From the NCBI GenBank assembly GCA_964555235.1, contig CAZKRU010000019.1, forward strand, positions 1-57,867: a stretch of DNA of 57,867 nucleotides, read 5' to 3'. Each line of letters begins with the position of its first letter. Position 1 is the first letter of the stretch. The translations under genes and the position numbers were made by a program. A model generated the notes under the pieces. That model had not been told where the DNA came from. It saw nothing but the letters and a program-made list of their open reading frames with translations, and did no database searches. The stretch comes from CAZKRU01 sp964555235 (lineage in GTDB: Bacteria > Verrucomicrobiota > Verrucomicrobiia > Methylacidiphilales > CAMAQI01). Below are positions 24,646 through 33,421 of the stretch, one piece after another.

Positions 24646-25704
24646 TTAGGAAGTCAGGCGGAACTTGGGATCCACAATATCGCGCAACACATCGCCCAAC
24701 ACATTGAAGGCAACAACGGTGATCAAAATTGCAACTCCGGGAGTGAGCATCCACCAGAAGTTCAGCATGAAGATTTTCATCTCTTGGGCCTGACTGAGCA
24801 TCAAACCCCAGGAAGCATCCGGCTCCTGAATTCCGACATTTAAAAAACTCAACGCCGCCTCTCCCAAAATATATCCAGGAATACTCAATGTTGCCGCAAC
24901 GACCAGATAACTAAAAGTGTTTGGCAAAAGATGACGCCAGAGAATTTTCCACGGCGTCTGCCCCATCGCCTCGGCCGCCTTGATAAAGGGGCGCTCCCTC
25001 AGCGAAAGCGCCAATCCCCGGATCACCCGCGCCGTTCCCGACCATCCGATCAGACTCAATATCACCACGATCAGAATAAACATCTGGTCGGATGAAAAGC
25101 GATGAGCCAGCGCCGACCGCAATGCCAAGAGGAGATAGAGTCCCGGAATCGCCATCAAAAGCTCAGTCGTTCGCATCGCAAGATTATCCCAAATTCCACC
25201 AAAATATCCGGCGAGGCCTCCAATCATCAGACCCAAGAGCATCGTCATTCCGACACCAATCAACCCGATCGAAAGCGAAATGCGTGCGCCGAAAAGCAGT
25301 CGCGAAAAAACATCGCGCCCGGTTCCATCGCTTCCCAAAAGGTAAATCCGCTCCGGGGCCTCCACCCCGAAGAGATGTCGATTCGTCGGAATCACTCCGA
25401 GAAAACGGTATTCAAATCCGGGAACCCACCAGCGCAGCGGAATCGTTTGATCTCCCTCCGGACGATAGGCCGCCGCCGTCGGATCGGTGTTCCGGTAACG
25501 TCTCACCTGAAGCGCTCCTTCCTTCCAAACCAATTGCATCGGCGGATGATATGTCTTTTTCAAATCCTGCGAGGCCACCGGATACGGCGCCAGAAACGGC
25601 GCCAGAAATGCCGCCAGATAGAGACCGAGCAAAACCACCAGGGCACTCGCTCCCCTCGGGTGACTCCAAACCCGCTGCCAGAGACGAAATCCAAAAACCT
25701 CCAT
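24646..25704 (-). CDS. Dipeptide/oligopeptide ABC transporter permease (OppC/DppC type)
   Basis: The 352-residue protein has an N-terminal span followed by a large periplasmic insert (about 45-140), as in OppC-type permeases with OppC_N. The second half has five spans and the EAA loop (KAAEAMGQTPWKILWRHLLPN). Its end ITVVAFNVLGDVLRDIVDPKFR is a strong DppC/OppC signature (LGDGLRDALDPR type). No partner OppB, ATPases or binding protein is in the window, so it is an orphan gene here. It is likely assembled with components coded elsewhere. Confidence 0.9.
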   Translation of the reverse strand: MEVFGFRLWQRVWSHPRGASALVVLLGLYLAAFLAPFLAPYPVASQDLKKTYHPPMQLVWKEGALQVRRYRNTDPTAAAYRPEGDQTIPLRWWVPGFEYRFLGVIPTNRHLFGVEAPERIYLLGSDGTGRDVFSRLLFGARISLSIGLIGVGMTMLLGLMIGGLAGYFGGIWDNLAMRTTELLMAIPGLYLLLALRSALAHRFSSDQMFILIVVILSLIGWSGTARVIRGLALSLRERPFIKAAEAMGQTPWKILWRHLLPNTFSYLVVAATLSIPGYILGEAALSFLNVGIQEPDASWGLMLSQAQEMKIFMLNFWWMLTPGVAILITVVAFNVLGDVLRDIVDPKFRLTS

Positions 25705-25809
25705 AACCAGGGAAGTCCAGCCTTTCCCTTAAAAAATGGCAAGCGGCGAATCGCAGGATTTTAATTGATCTTGAATTCCTTCTCCCACCATTCTACGGTC
25801 CCTCTTGTC

Positions 25810-26691
25810 ATGGGTGAGGAAACGAAGGTACTAAGCGGGGAAACTCCCCAAGCCTCTCCGGAGTATCAAGAACTCAAATCGACGGTCGACGCCAAATTAA
25901 AGGGCGGCAAGATTGAGCTTCCGGTCCTTCCGGAGGCGGCCTCCAAAGTCGTGACCTTGAGCTATGACGAAAAATGCGATATTGGACAACTCGCCACCGT
26001 CATCAAACGCGATCAAGCCCTCTCCGCCAATGTCCTTCGGATCTCCAATACCCCGGTCTATTCCGGTGGCGTGCAGATCAAGTCTCTCGATCATGCGGTC
26101 AGTCGCCTTGGAATGAAACAGGTCCGCAATATTGCCTTGATCATCTCCTGCGAAAGTCGCGTTTTCCAAGTCCACGGTTTTGAAAAAGAAGTCCGTCAGC
26201 TCTTCCAGCACTCGCTCGCTGCCGCAGGATTCGCCGAAGAGATCGCTCGAATTCGTCGTCTCAATGTCGAAGAAGCGTTTCTCTGCGGATTGCTTCACGA
26301 CATCGGCCGACCGGTTCTCTTCCAGATTATCGCCGATATCGAACAGTCCGAGAAAAAGACCTACGCCAAGGAAAACTCCTACAAAACGGTCGACTATTTT
26401 CATGCGATGCTCGGAAGCGAAATGGTCAAATCCTGGTCGCTCCCCGAACGTCTGAGCGAAACGATTGCATTTCATCACCACCCGCTCCAAGCCCCCACGA
26501 GTTCCCAAACCGCCTGTGTCGCCCGACTTGCCAGCGACCTCGCTCATCTGTTGGTCGGACCCCGGACGTTTACTGAAGAACAGATCCGCGCTCACGCCAT
26601 GCTGACCCCTCTCAATTTGTATGAAGAGGATGTCGATCGCCTGATTGCTAGAAAAGAAGAGATTATGAAACTCGTGGAGATTGTCTCGTGA
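25810..26691 (+). CDS. HDOD-domain protein
   Basis: The 293-residue protein begins at the ATG 25810, giving MGEETKVLSG; the upstream in-frame codons are not used. Residues about 35-230 form an HDOD domain: LPVLPEAASKVVTL, VIKRDQALSANVLRISN, and GLLHDIGRPVLF with the degraded HD pair. HDOD proteins are signalling adaptors tied to motility, cell-cycle and cyclic-nucleotide outputs, without proven catalysis. There is no attached CheY or GGDEF domain. Its stop overlaps the next GTG by 4 nt, so it is coupled with the transhydrogenase. Confidence 0.9.
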   Translation: MGEETKVLSGETPQASPEYQELKSTVDAKLKGGKIELPVLPEAASKVVTLSYDEKCDIGQLATVIKRDQALSANVLRISNTPVYSGGVQIKSLDHAVSRLGMKQVRNIALIISCESRVFQVHGFEKEVRQLFQHSLAAAGFAEEIARIRRLNVEEAFLCGLLHDIGRPVLFQIIADIEQSEKKTYAKENSYKTVDYFHAMLGSEMVKSWSLPERLSETIAFHHHPLQAPTSSQTACVARLASDLAHLLVGPRTFTEEQIRAHAMLTPLNLYEEDVDRLIARKEEIMKLVEIVS

Positions 26692-28091
26692 GCGATGCCC
26701 CGCTGAAATGTAATTTGTTAATCATCGGCAGCGGCCCGGCAGGTCAGAAGGCAGCCATTCAAGGAGTCAAGTCAGGGAAGTCGGTCATTGTCATCGAGCA
26801 AGAAGCCAAGGTCGGCGGGGCTTGTGTTCATCGTGGAACCATCCCGAGTAAAACGCTTCGTGAAACCGCCGCTGCTTTCATTGGATTTCGACGACGCAGT
26901 GGGAATGTCTTCGATTTGAAAATCACCGAGGAAACTCAAATTTCCACTTTGATGAAACGCTTGGAGCAGGTGATTAAAGCCCATGAAGAATACATGGGCC
27001 ACCAGATGGAGCGGAACGGGGTTCAACTTCTTCACGGCCGCGCCAAATTTCTCTCCCCGAATGAAGTCGAAGTCCTTCGAATTGATCGAAGCCGTCAGAC
27101 GATTCAAGCGGACATTATTCTGATTGCGGTCGGATCCCAACCCCGCAATCCCGACAACATCAACGTCGATCACGAACACATTCTCGATAGTGATTCGATC
27201 CTTTCGATGATTTACCTCCCGAAATCACTCACCGTCCTCGGCTCGGGAGTCATTGCTTGCGAGTACGCCACGATCTTTTCATCGCTCGGAGTCAAAGTGA
27301 CGATCATTGACAAAGGAGATCGCCCCTTGGGTTTTCTCGATCCGGAATTGACAGACCGTTTCGTCAAAGCCTTTGAAGAGAGTGGAAGTCGCTTTATTGG
27401 AAAACGTCAACCGAAGAGTGTCGTCTGGGATGGAATTTCCGAAGTTGTCACGATTCTCGATAACGACGAAGAGGTCCGCTCCGAACGCTGCCTTTTCGCC
27501 CTCGGCCGGGTCGCCTGTCTCCGAGGTCTCAATATCGAAGCGGCCGGCCTCAAACCGACGGATCGTGGGATCATCGCCGTCAACGAACATTGTCAAACGA
27601 CCGTTCCTCACATCTATGCAGCCGGCGATGTCATCGGGCCCCCTTCCCTCGCCTCCTCCTCCATGGAGCAAGGACGTCGCGCCATTCTTCATGCATTGAA
27701 TCTTCCCGCCTCCAAGGGTGAAGCGACGCTCCCGATGGGAATTTACACCATTCCTGAAATGTCCGCCGTCGGTATGACGGAAGCGGATGCGATTAAAAAA
27801 TTTGGAGGGGCCATTGTCGGACGCGCGAAGTTTTCAGAAGTCGCCCGAGGCCACATTGCCGCCATTGAAGAAGGGATGCTCAAACTCGTTTGCGATCCCC
27901 AGGGAAGAAAACTTCTTGGAGTCCACATCATCGGAGAAGGAGCCACCGACTTGGTTCACGTAGGCCAGATGGCGCTTTTCATGAACGCCGACGTCGACAT
28001 CTTTGTGGATAATATCTTCAATTTCCCGACGCTGACCGAATCCTATCGAGTCGCCGCATTCGACGTGACCGAGCGTCGTCCTAAGACGTAA
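26688..28091 (+). CDS. sthA: Soluble pyridine nucleotide transhydrogenase (SthA type)
   Basis: The 467-residue flavoprotein starts at GTG. Its FAD-binding N-terminus is LLIIGSGPAGQKAAIQGVKS and the disulfide-position motif reads GGACVHRGTIPSKTLRE. It has one Cys where dihydrolipoamide dehydrogenases have CxxxxC, as in SthA. The NAD site is VLGSGVIACEYATIFSSLG and the FAD end is YAAGDVIGPPSLAS. SthA exchanges reducing equivalents between NADH and NADPH. The HDOD gene overlaps its start by 4 nt. The class is secure; the transhydrogenase activity is inferred from the missing Cys. Confidence 0.88.
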   Translation: MSDAPLKCNLLIIGSGPAGQKAAIQGVKSGKSVIVIEQEAKVGGACVHRGTIPSKTLRETAAAFIGFRRRSGNVFDLKITEETQISTLMKRLEQVIKAHEEYMGHQMERNGVQLLHGRAKFLSPNEVEVLRIDRSRQTIQADIILIAVGSQPRNPDNINVDHEHILDSDSILSMIYLPKSLTVLGSGVIACEYATIFSSLGVKVTIIDKGDRPLGFLDPELTDRFVKAFEESGSRFIGKRQPKSVVWDGISEVVTILDNDEEVRSERCLFALGRVACLRGLNIEAAGLKPTDRGIIAVNEHCQTTVPHIYAAGDVIGPPSLASSSMEQGRRAILHALNLPASKGEATLPMGIYTIPEMSAVGMTEADAIKKFGGAIVGRAKFSEVARGHIAAIEEGMLKLVCDPQGRKLLGVHIIGEGATDLVHVGQMALFMNADVDIFVDNIFNFPTLTESYRVAAFDVTERRPKT

Positions 28092-28103
28092 CTACCTCGA
28101 TAT

Positions 28104-28194
28104 TTTTTCGCGCAGAGCTCGCTGAGCCCGCAGAGTTCATTTTGATGTTTTTAAACTCCCATCTCCGCGAACTCGGCGTTCTCAGCGCGAAAAA
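28104..28194. repeat. Long-armed inverted repeat E (CGCAGAG/CTGAG words)
   Basis: Left arm 28104-28135 (TTTTTCGCGCAGAGCTCGC...) and right arm 28163-28194 (ending CTCAGCGCGAAAAA) are 32-nt reverse complements with roughly seven mismatches. It lies between the convergent sthA and glgA genes and the arm end supplies A/T-rich flanks as in a two-way terminator. Confidence 0.75.
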
Positions 28195-28204
28195 TCCTTC
28201 CACG

Positions 28205-29632
28205 TCACCCTTCCAACGCCTTACGATAGACTTCCTCGTATTGAGCGGCACTGGCAGCCCACGAAAAATCCCGCTTCATCATCGTCTTACGAACCTTGGC
28301 CAAGATTGTCTTCTTCTTGTAGAGCATAAGCGCCGCCCTCAACGCCTCTTCCAATCCTGCCGGTTCGTAATTCTCAAAACGAATTCCACTTCCTGATCCC
28401 GTCTTTAAATCAAGATTAGCCACGGTATCACGCAATCCCCCCGTCGCATGCACAATGGGAACGGTTCCATAGCGCTGACTGTAAAGTTGATTCAACCCGC
28501 ACGGTTCATAGTGCGACGGAATTAAAAAGAAATCGGCTCCCGCCATCAACTGGTGGGCCGCAGATTCCTTGTATCCGACCTGCAGCGCAACACGGTCCGG
28601 ATGCTTTTTTGCCAATTGCTCGAGGTATTCCTGATAAAAGAGATCTCCTTCTCCCATGAAAATCAAGCGGACCTCCTCCTTCAAGAACTCGTCCAAAACG
28701 CACGCCAAGAGATCGAACCCCTTCTGGCTTGCAAAGCGTGAAATACAGACAAAAAGCGGCGCTTCAGTTTTTTTGAGTTTGAATTTCTTTAAGACTGCTT
28801 TCTTGCACTCCTCTTTTCCGGCGAGATTTTTTTCCGAATACTGCTCTGCCAGATGGGGATCTTTGGCAGGATTCCAAAGCGTATCATCGATTCCGTTGAT
28901 GATCCCGGTCAGTTTGTGCTGATTCTCCCGAATCACCTCATTTAGTCCACAGCCGACTTCCGGCGTTTGAATTTCCTTTGCATAGGAAGGACTGACGGTC
29001 GTGAGTTGGTGCGAGAGCAAAATCCCTCCCTTCATCAAATTCAGACGATCAAAAAACTCCAACCCTTGTGGACTGAAATAGGCCGGCTCCAAATTAGTCA
29101 GCGCGAAATCGGGACCCCAAAAACTTCCCTGATACGCAAGATTATGAATCGTAAAGACACATTTGACCGGAATTCCCTGCGAGCGAACGAGTGCCGGAAT
29201 CAATCCCGCCTGCCAGTCATGAAGATGCAAAATTTGAGGAACCGGTTCGATATGTTTCAACAACTCAACGACGACTTTATTAAAAAAGATAAATCGTGCG
29301 GCCGAATCCTCGTAATCGCCAAAGGCATTTCCATAGAGATGACTTCGGTCAAAATACTCGTCCCGCTGGACGAGAAAAAGGCGAATTCCATTTTCCGTCG
29401 TTGCCTGCCAGATTCGCGCCGTTACTTGATTTCCACCCAACGGAACCGTGATCTGGAGTTCAGAAAGCGTTCGCTCCTTCAACTGTTCCGCCACCGAGCG
29501 ATACATCGGCAATACCATCGAGACACTATGTCCGCGAGCTTTCAGTGCCGGAGGGAGCGAGTAAAGCACCTCTCCCAATCCTCCGGTCTTTGCGTAAGGC
29601 GAAAGTTCACTCGCCACATAGAGTAGATTCAT
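28205..29632 (-). CDS. glgA: Glycogen synthase (ADP-glucose type)
   Basis: The 475-residue GT5 enzyme starts MNLLYVASELSPYAKTGGLG, with the KTGGL ADP-glucose motif at residues 15-19. FTIHNLAYQG, the GINGIDDTLWNP-like segment (IINGIDDTLWNPAKDP) and LIPSHYEPCGLNQL near 370 complete the family signature. It elongates alpha-1,4-glucan. Length is normal for the bacterial GlgA. No glgC, glgB or glgP is nearby, so it is scattered from the other glycogen genes in this window. It is convergent with sthA. Confidence 0.95.
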   Translation of the reverse strand: MNLLYVASELSPYAKTGGLGEVLYSLPPALKARGHSVSMVLPMYRSVAEQLKERTLSELQITVPLGGNQVTARIWQATTENGIRLFLVQRDEYFDRSHLYGNAFGDYEDSAARFIFFNKVVVELLKHIEPVPQILHLHDWQAGLIPALVRSQGIPVKCVFTIHNLAYQGSFWGPDFALTNLEPAYFSPQGLEFFDRLNLMKGGILLSHQLTTVSPSYAKEIQTPEVGCGLNEVIRENQHKLTGIINGIDDTLWNPAKDPHLAEQYSEKNLAGKEECKKAVLKKFKLKKTEAPLFVCISRFASQKGFDLLACVLDEFLKEEVRLIFMGEGDLFYQEYLEQLAKKHPDRVALQVGYKESAAHQLMAGADFFLIPSHYEPCGLNQLYSQRYGTVPIVHATGGLRDTVANLDLKTGSGSGIRFENYEPAGLEEALRAALMLYKKKTILAKVRKTMMKRDFSWAASAAQYEEVYRKALEG

Positions 29633-29763
29633 CGTTGAGCGCCTGGTTGAATTTAAGAAGCGACTATGAAGAGCCCCTTGGAATTCGTCAAGATTCGCTC
29701 ATGAATATACCCTCCGCATTGGAACTTGAGTTTTTACAGAATCTAGAGTAAAAATAACCCTTT

Positions 29764-30675
29764 GTGAGCGACCCTTCTTCCAAATTAAAAGGCATCGGCG
29801 TGGAGCTCCATCAGGAACCGGGGGCTCCTGAAGTGCTTCATATTGGACTTTCCAGCTGGGTGAAGTACCTCTTCATCGGCGTCTGCCTTGCATTGGTCAT
29901 CGTGGTGGGCGGATTGTATTACCAATATCGAGAAATGCAGCTCGTTCGTGAAGTTCGCGCCGAACTCATCCGTCGCAATGAACGGCTCCTCCGTGATTTT
30001 CAAAATCTGACGCTTCAACAGCAAACTCGTGAAACGCAAGTTTCCGGTCTGGAGCGAGAATTGGAGCTCGTCAAACGAAGTCTGAACGAAGCCCAAAAGG
30101 AATCTCCAATGATTTCTGCGAATCTCTTCAGCCCGCAACCTCCCGGCCAGGATGCAATGCGATTACTTGAAACGATGGCCAACCTTTTCCCGACACTTCC
30201 CGCCTATCGAAGCGGCTCCTACGTCGTCCTTCAGCTTCCCGGGGCTTCCTTCGATTTGGGCTCTGCAGAAATGCCCACATCACTCCTCGAACAACTCGCC
30301 ATCATTTCCAAAGTTTTTGAAACTTATTCCGGAGAATATTATCTCGCGGTGGAAGGACACACCGATGCCACCCCGGGGAGCACCCGCTCGAATTGGGAAA
30401 TTGGATCCAAACGCGCCGAACGCGTCTTGGAACAACTCATTCGTCTCGGAGTTCCTCCCGGAAAACTCGCTCTCGTCTCGCGTGCTGAATATCTTCCAAT
30501 CAACCCGAACGCCGCCGCAGCCGATCCCGAAAATCGCCGCGTGGAACTCGTTTTCGCTCCGGGTCGCATGGTTAAAAAAGGTCAAGGCGTCGCGGCGCTT
30601 CTGAGTGAAGAACAAAAACGGGCAATGTTGGAATCTTCACGCGAAGCGCAGGCACCCGTGAGAGAAAAACCCTAA
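29764..30675 (+). CDS. Membrane-anchored OmpA/MotB C-domain protein with coiled coil
   Basis: The 303-residue protein starts at GTG. One membrane span at about 34-53 (YLFIGVCLALVIVVGGLYYQ) is followed by a coiled coil at 60-115 and an OmpA-like peptidoglycan-binding domain at 150-270. Typical OmpA residues are VEGHTDATPG and NRRVELVF. The architecture matches MotB-like or TolR-like stator or envelope anchors, though no MotA-like gene is adjacent. A Lys/Glu-rich tail follows. The start lies 131 nt after divergent glgA; function is inferred as cell-wall tethering. Confidence 0.85.
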   Translation: MSDPSSKLKGIGVELHQEPGAPEVLHIGLSSWVKYLFIGVCLALVIVVGGLYYQYREMQLVREVRAELIRRNERLLRDFQNLTLQQQTRETQVSGLERELELVKRSLNEAQKESPMISANLFSPQPPGQDAMRLLETMANLFPTLPAYRSGSYVVLQLPGASFDLGSAEMPTSLLEQLAIISKVFETYSGEYYLAVEGHTDATPGSTRSNWEIGSKRAERVLEQLIRLGVPPGKLALVSRAEYLPINPNAAAADPENRRVELVFAPGRMVKKGQGVAALLSEEQKRAMLESSREAQAPVREKP

Positions 30676-30682
30676 AAACCGT

Positions 30683-30952
30683 TCAATCGAAGAGCTCGCT
30701 ATGACTTCCTAATCGAATCAAGCGAATCTCGGATTCATCCGTCACATAAATCAGAAGAAGATCGGGTTTAAGATGACACTCCCGACACCCGATGTATCCG
30801 CCTTTGAGCGGATGATCTTTGAGCTTTAGATCAAGACTTTGGCTATGAATCAATTTATCGAGAACTCCCCCTAATAGAGTATCGAGCTGTTTTTCTCTGA
30901 AACGCTTTTTGTAATCACGCTTGAATTGACTGGTATAAACAAGCTCGCGCAT
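30683..30952 (-). CDS. YafQ/RelE-family mRNA interferase toxin
   Basis: The 89-residue protein has TSQFKRDYKKRFREKQLDTL, the basic ribosome-binding helix, and HPLKGGYIGCRECHLKPDLLL near 62-82, which contains conserved catalytic-site residues of the YafQ type (H, R and D). The final IRLIRLGSHSELF closes the fold. It should cut mRNA at the ribosome and be neutralised by the upstream RelB-like protein. Its ATG overlaps the antitoxin stop (TAATG). Confidence 0.92.
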   Translation of the reverse strand: MRELVYTSQFKRDYKKRFREKQLDTLLGGVLDKLIHSQSLDLKLKDHPLKGGYIGCRECHLKPDLLLIYVTDESEIRLIRLGSHSELFD

Positions 30953-31272
30953 TATGAATGAAGCGCTTTGAGAAGACTCTTAACTGATGAATGGCGCTTG
31001 GATTGTCCATGCTTTTCTGCAAAAGCCGCCCGGGTTGCCTGATTTTGAGTCCGATCTTGATACCGACTTTCAATCTCTTCCAAACTCGCATTATTTAAAT
31101 CCAGATGTGGACGAGTCGTCAAAACAAACGGAATTCCTTTTTGAATCGTCACCTGAAAAAGAAACATATTAATGGCATCCCCAGTCGAAATTCCGAGCTC
31201 GGAAAAGATCGCTTCTGCCTTCGCTTTTTTACCAGCATCCACGCGGGTTCGCAAAATTTCAGTTTTGATCAT
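30952..31272 (-). CDS. RelB/DinJ-family antitoxin
   Basis: The 106-residue protein starts MIKTEILRTRVDAGKKAKAE, a ribbon-helix-helix domain as in DinJ, then GDAINMFLFQVTIQKGIPF. The C-terminal part (from about 60) is charged and wraps the toxin. It is about 20 residues longer than DinJ. An in-frame ATG 18 nt upstream exists, but it would overlap the direct-repeat operator, and I prefer 31272. The pair forms a two-gene operon with the toxin second. Confidence 0.9.
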   Translation of the reverse strand: MIKTEILRTRVDAGKKAKAEAIFSELGISTGDAINMFLFQVTIQKGIPFVLTTRPHLDLNNASLEEIESRYQDRTQNQATRAAFAEKHGQSKRHSSVKSLLKALHS

Positions 31273-31291
31273 GTCACAAATATGCCACAAA
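31271..31291 (-). promoter_or_regulatory. Candidate autoregulatory operator of the TA pair
   Basis: On the minus strand two direct repeats, TTTGTGGCAT and TTTGTGACAT, differ by one base and are set 11 bp apart (one helical turn). The second overlaps the antitoxin start codon. Ribbon-helix-helix antitoxins bind such tandem half-sites to repress their operon. No separate -10 box was confirmed. Confidence 0.5.
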
Positions 31292-31327
31292 TGGGCCCTG
31301 CCCGCAAGCCCCTTCTTCCCACTCTAA

Positions 31328-32290
31328 TCACCCTTTGGCAGCAATCGCAATCGACTCGTCGATAATCTCAACGATTTTATCAATTTCAGGCTTGGTCATC
31401 CATGCGGTGGCGCCAACCGATTTACATTTGACCGCCATCTGGTCGTTGATTAGCGAGGAATAAACCAGGATCGGAAGTTTTTTGAGTTCGAGATCGGAAC
31501 GAATCGTTTTGCAAAGCGTCAATCCATCCATCTCCGGCATTTCAATATCCGTGAGCAGAAGGTCCGCGATCTCCTCAACGGGCCGCCCTTCCTTCTTCGC
31601 TTTCTCCATCTCAACCTTAAAATATTCCCAAGCCTGTTTACCATTTCCAAAGGGAAGAATTTTTACAAAGCCGGCCTTTTTGAGCTGATCGATCGTGGCT
31701 CGCCGAATCATCGGGGAATCCTCAGCAAAAACAATTTTGATCTCGCTGCGACGTTCATTCGGTTTCAGTGCCGCGATCCGATCATCTGAGTGTAGAATGC
31801 TATTCATTGGAGAAATTTCGACCATGATATGTTCCAGATCCAAAACCATGATGACTCGCTCCTCAAGTTGCAAGGAGCTGGTCGTGTAGGATGAGGTCGT
31901 GGAAATCACCTGCTCCGTCGGCTGAAGCTGACTCCATGAAACCCGATGAATTTTATGAACCGCATCAATCAAAAATGCGGTGATCTTACGATTAAATTCT
32001 GCAATCAAAACGAGCTGCCGTTCGAGATTCTGCGCCGGCGCTTCGACTCCAAGCACTTGACGAAGATCCACAAGGAGAATGGCTTGATTCATAAACTGGA
32101 TCGTCCCCAAGACTCCATTGGGACAGAGATCCAATCGCGTCACCATGCCGTTTTCCCATCGAACGAGTTTTTTGACTTTGGCAACGTTTGTGGCGAAGGA
32201 TTGAGTCGCAATGGAGAACTCCATCAGCTCAACCTCATTCGTGCCGGAATCCAGCAATATCCCATCTCGTTTCGAAGAAATAGTGGCCAT
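31328..32290 (-). CDS. cheV: Chemotaxis adaptor CheV
   Basis: The 320-residue protein from ATG 32290 (MATISSKRDGILLDSGTNEV) has a CheW-like domain at residues 15-170 and a receiver domain at 190-315. The receiver has AEDSPMIRRATIDQL with DD-type acidic residues, DLLLTDIEMPEMDGL with the phosphoacceptor Asp, a conserved Ser/Thr region (VYSSL) and the final Lys in WMTKPEID. CheV couples receptors to CheA, with phosphorylation tuning it. No cheA, mcp or flagellar genes are close; it stands alone. An upstream in-frame ATG would add eight residues with no clear benefit. Confidence 0.93.
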   Translation of the reverse strand: MATISSKRDGILLDSGTNEVELMEFSIATQSFATNVAKVKKLVRWENGMVTRLDLCPNGVLGTIQFMNQAILLVDLRQVLGVEAPAQNLERQLVLIAEFNRKITAFLIDAVHKIHRVSWSQLQPTEQVISTTSSYTTSSLQLEERVIMVLDLEHIMVEISPMNSILHSDDRIAALKPNERRSEIKIVFAEDSPMIRRATIDQLKKAGFVKILPFGNGKQAWEYFKVEMEKAKKEGRPVEEIADLLLTDIEMPEMDGLTLCKTIRSDLELKKLPILVYSSLINDQMAVKCKSVGATAWMTKPEIDKIVEIIDESIAIAAKG

Positions 32291-32427
32291 AGAGAGGGAG
32301 CAATCCCGATACAACCCTACGAAGACTTTCTGGAAACCGCAACCGCTAACTTAGAGGAACCGAAAAAAATCTCTTCGAATGTGAAAATTTGGATTTACAC
32401 CTTTTTAAAATAATCTAAGTAAAAACC

Positions 32428-33408
32428 ATGGCTGATCAAAATATTTCACCTCCAAGTTCGGTAGTGCCCCCTCCTCCTAAGCCCGCAGTCAAGTTGGCAA
32501 TCCCTCCAGCTCCGGCAGCCGCGTCGGCCGCTGGATCAAAAGACACCTTAAAAATCACCCTCCCTCCGCGCTCGGACTCGGCACCAAAAGCACCCGTCCC
32601 TTTAATTAAACCTCCTGCTCCCGGCGGCATTACCCCTCCTCAAGCCCCTTCCGGAGCCGGAATCAAACCTCCGACTCTGGCCGTAAAGCCTCCCTCAGCT
32701 CCTTCCGTAGCTGCGGATCCAACCATTTCCGCCCCGCCTGCCGCCGTTTCTGCAAGTGTAGATCCAGCGGAACAGACCATGAAAATTTCGCTTCCAAAAC
32801 CGGCAGCAAAAAAAATCGAGACCCCACTTGCAGCTCCAGAAGCCGGTGGCATGTCCCCCTTGACTCCTCCGAAGCCAGCGCCCCCTACGGGATCAGCGCT
32901 TGCCACTCAAGAGACTGGGGTCATTTCGATGACGGTAAAACCGCCCGCCGCTCCAACGGCGACGGCTGCCGTTCCTCAACCTTCGGTCGTTTCGGCACCA
33001 AAACCGCCAACCGCCCCCGCACTACCGGTTCCTCCGGGCGATGTCCAACCGCAAGGTGCGGTTTCGATTCCGCCGAAAGTCCCCGTTCCCGGTTCTGCTC
33101 CAAAACCGGGTGCCCCTGCGGCACCGGCCTCCGGAGTCAAGCCTGCGGCTCCAAAACCAGGCGCTCCCCCCGCCTCTGGAGCATCCGCCGTTCCCAAGCC
33201 TTCAGCCAACGTGAAACCGGTCGGTCCTACCAGCATCAGCGGAACTCCTTCGGTGGTCTCCAAATCCACTGCAGCCCCCAAGGTTGCCGCTGAAGAGATG
33301 GAAGAAGCCCCGAGCAAAGCAGCCACGATCCTCTGCGTCATTGCCGGTGTTCTCAGTTTGGCGGTCTCCGGCTACCTCGGCGCCTGTGCCTTTCACTTGT
33401 TGCCCTAA
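32428..33408 (+). CDS. Pro/Ala-rich disordered membrane-anchored protein
   Basis: A 326-residue protein of low complexity: Pro, Ala, Lys, Ser and Gly dominate residues 5-295, with recurring KPAVKL, KIxLPxx and KPGAP motifs. Only the C-terminus has structure: a single membrane span at about 304-326 (ILCVIAGVLSLAVSGYLGA). There is no signal peptide, so it is probably tail-anchored with the disordered part in the cytoplasm. It lies 14 nt before trxA, and may be co-transcribed. No family recognised; function unknown. Compositional bias could inflate apparent similarity in searches. Confidence 0.7.
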   Translation: MADQNISPPSSVVPPPPKPAVKLAIPPAPAAASAAGSKDTLKITLPPRSDSAPKAPVPLIKPPAPGGITPPQAPSGAGIKPPTLAVKPPSAPSVAADPTISAPPAAVSASVDPAEQTMKISLPKPAAKKIETPLAAPEAGGMSPLTPPKPAPPTGSALATQETGVISMTVKPPAAPTATAAVPQPSVVSAPKPPTAPALPVPPGDVQPQGAVSIPPKVPVPGSAPKPGAPAAPASGVKPAAPKPGAPPASGASAVPKPSANVKPVGPTSISGTPSVVSKSTAAPKVAAEEMEEAPSKAATILCVIAGVLSLAVSGYLGACAFHLLP

Positions 33409-33421
33409 AAGGAAAACGATT

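Noticed and set aside
25092..25764. Long plus-strand open frames opposite the OppC-type permease
   Set aside because: Basic, low-complexity translations without domains, antisense to a clear permease gene.
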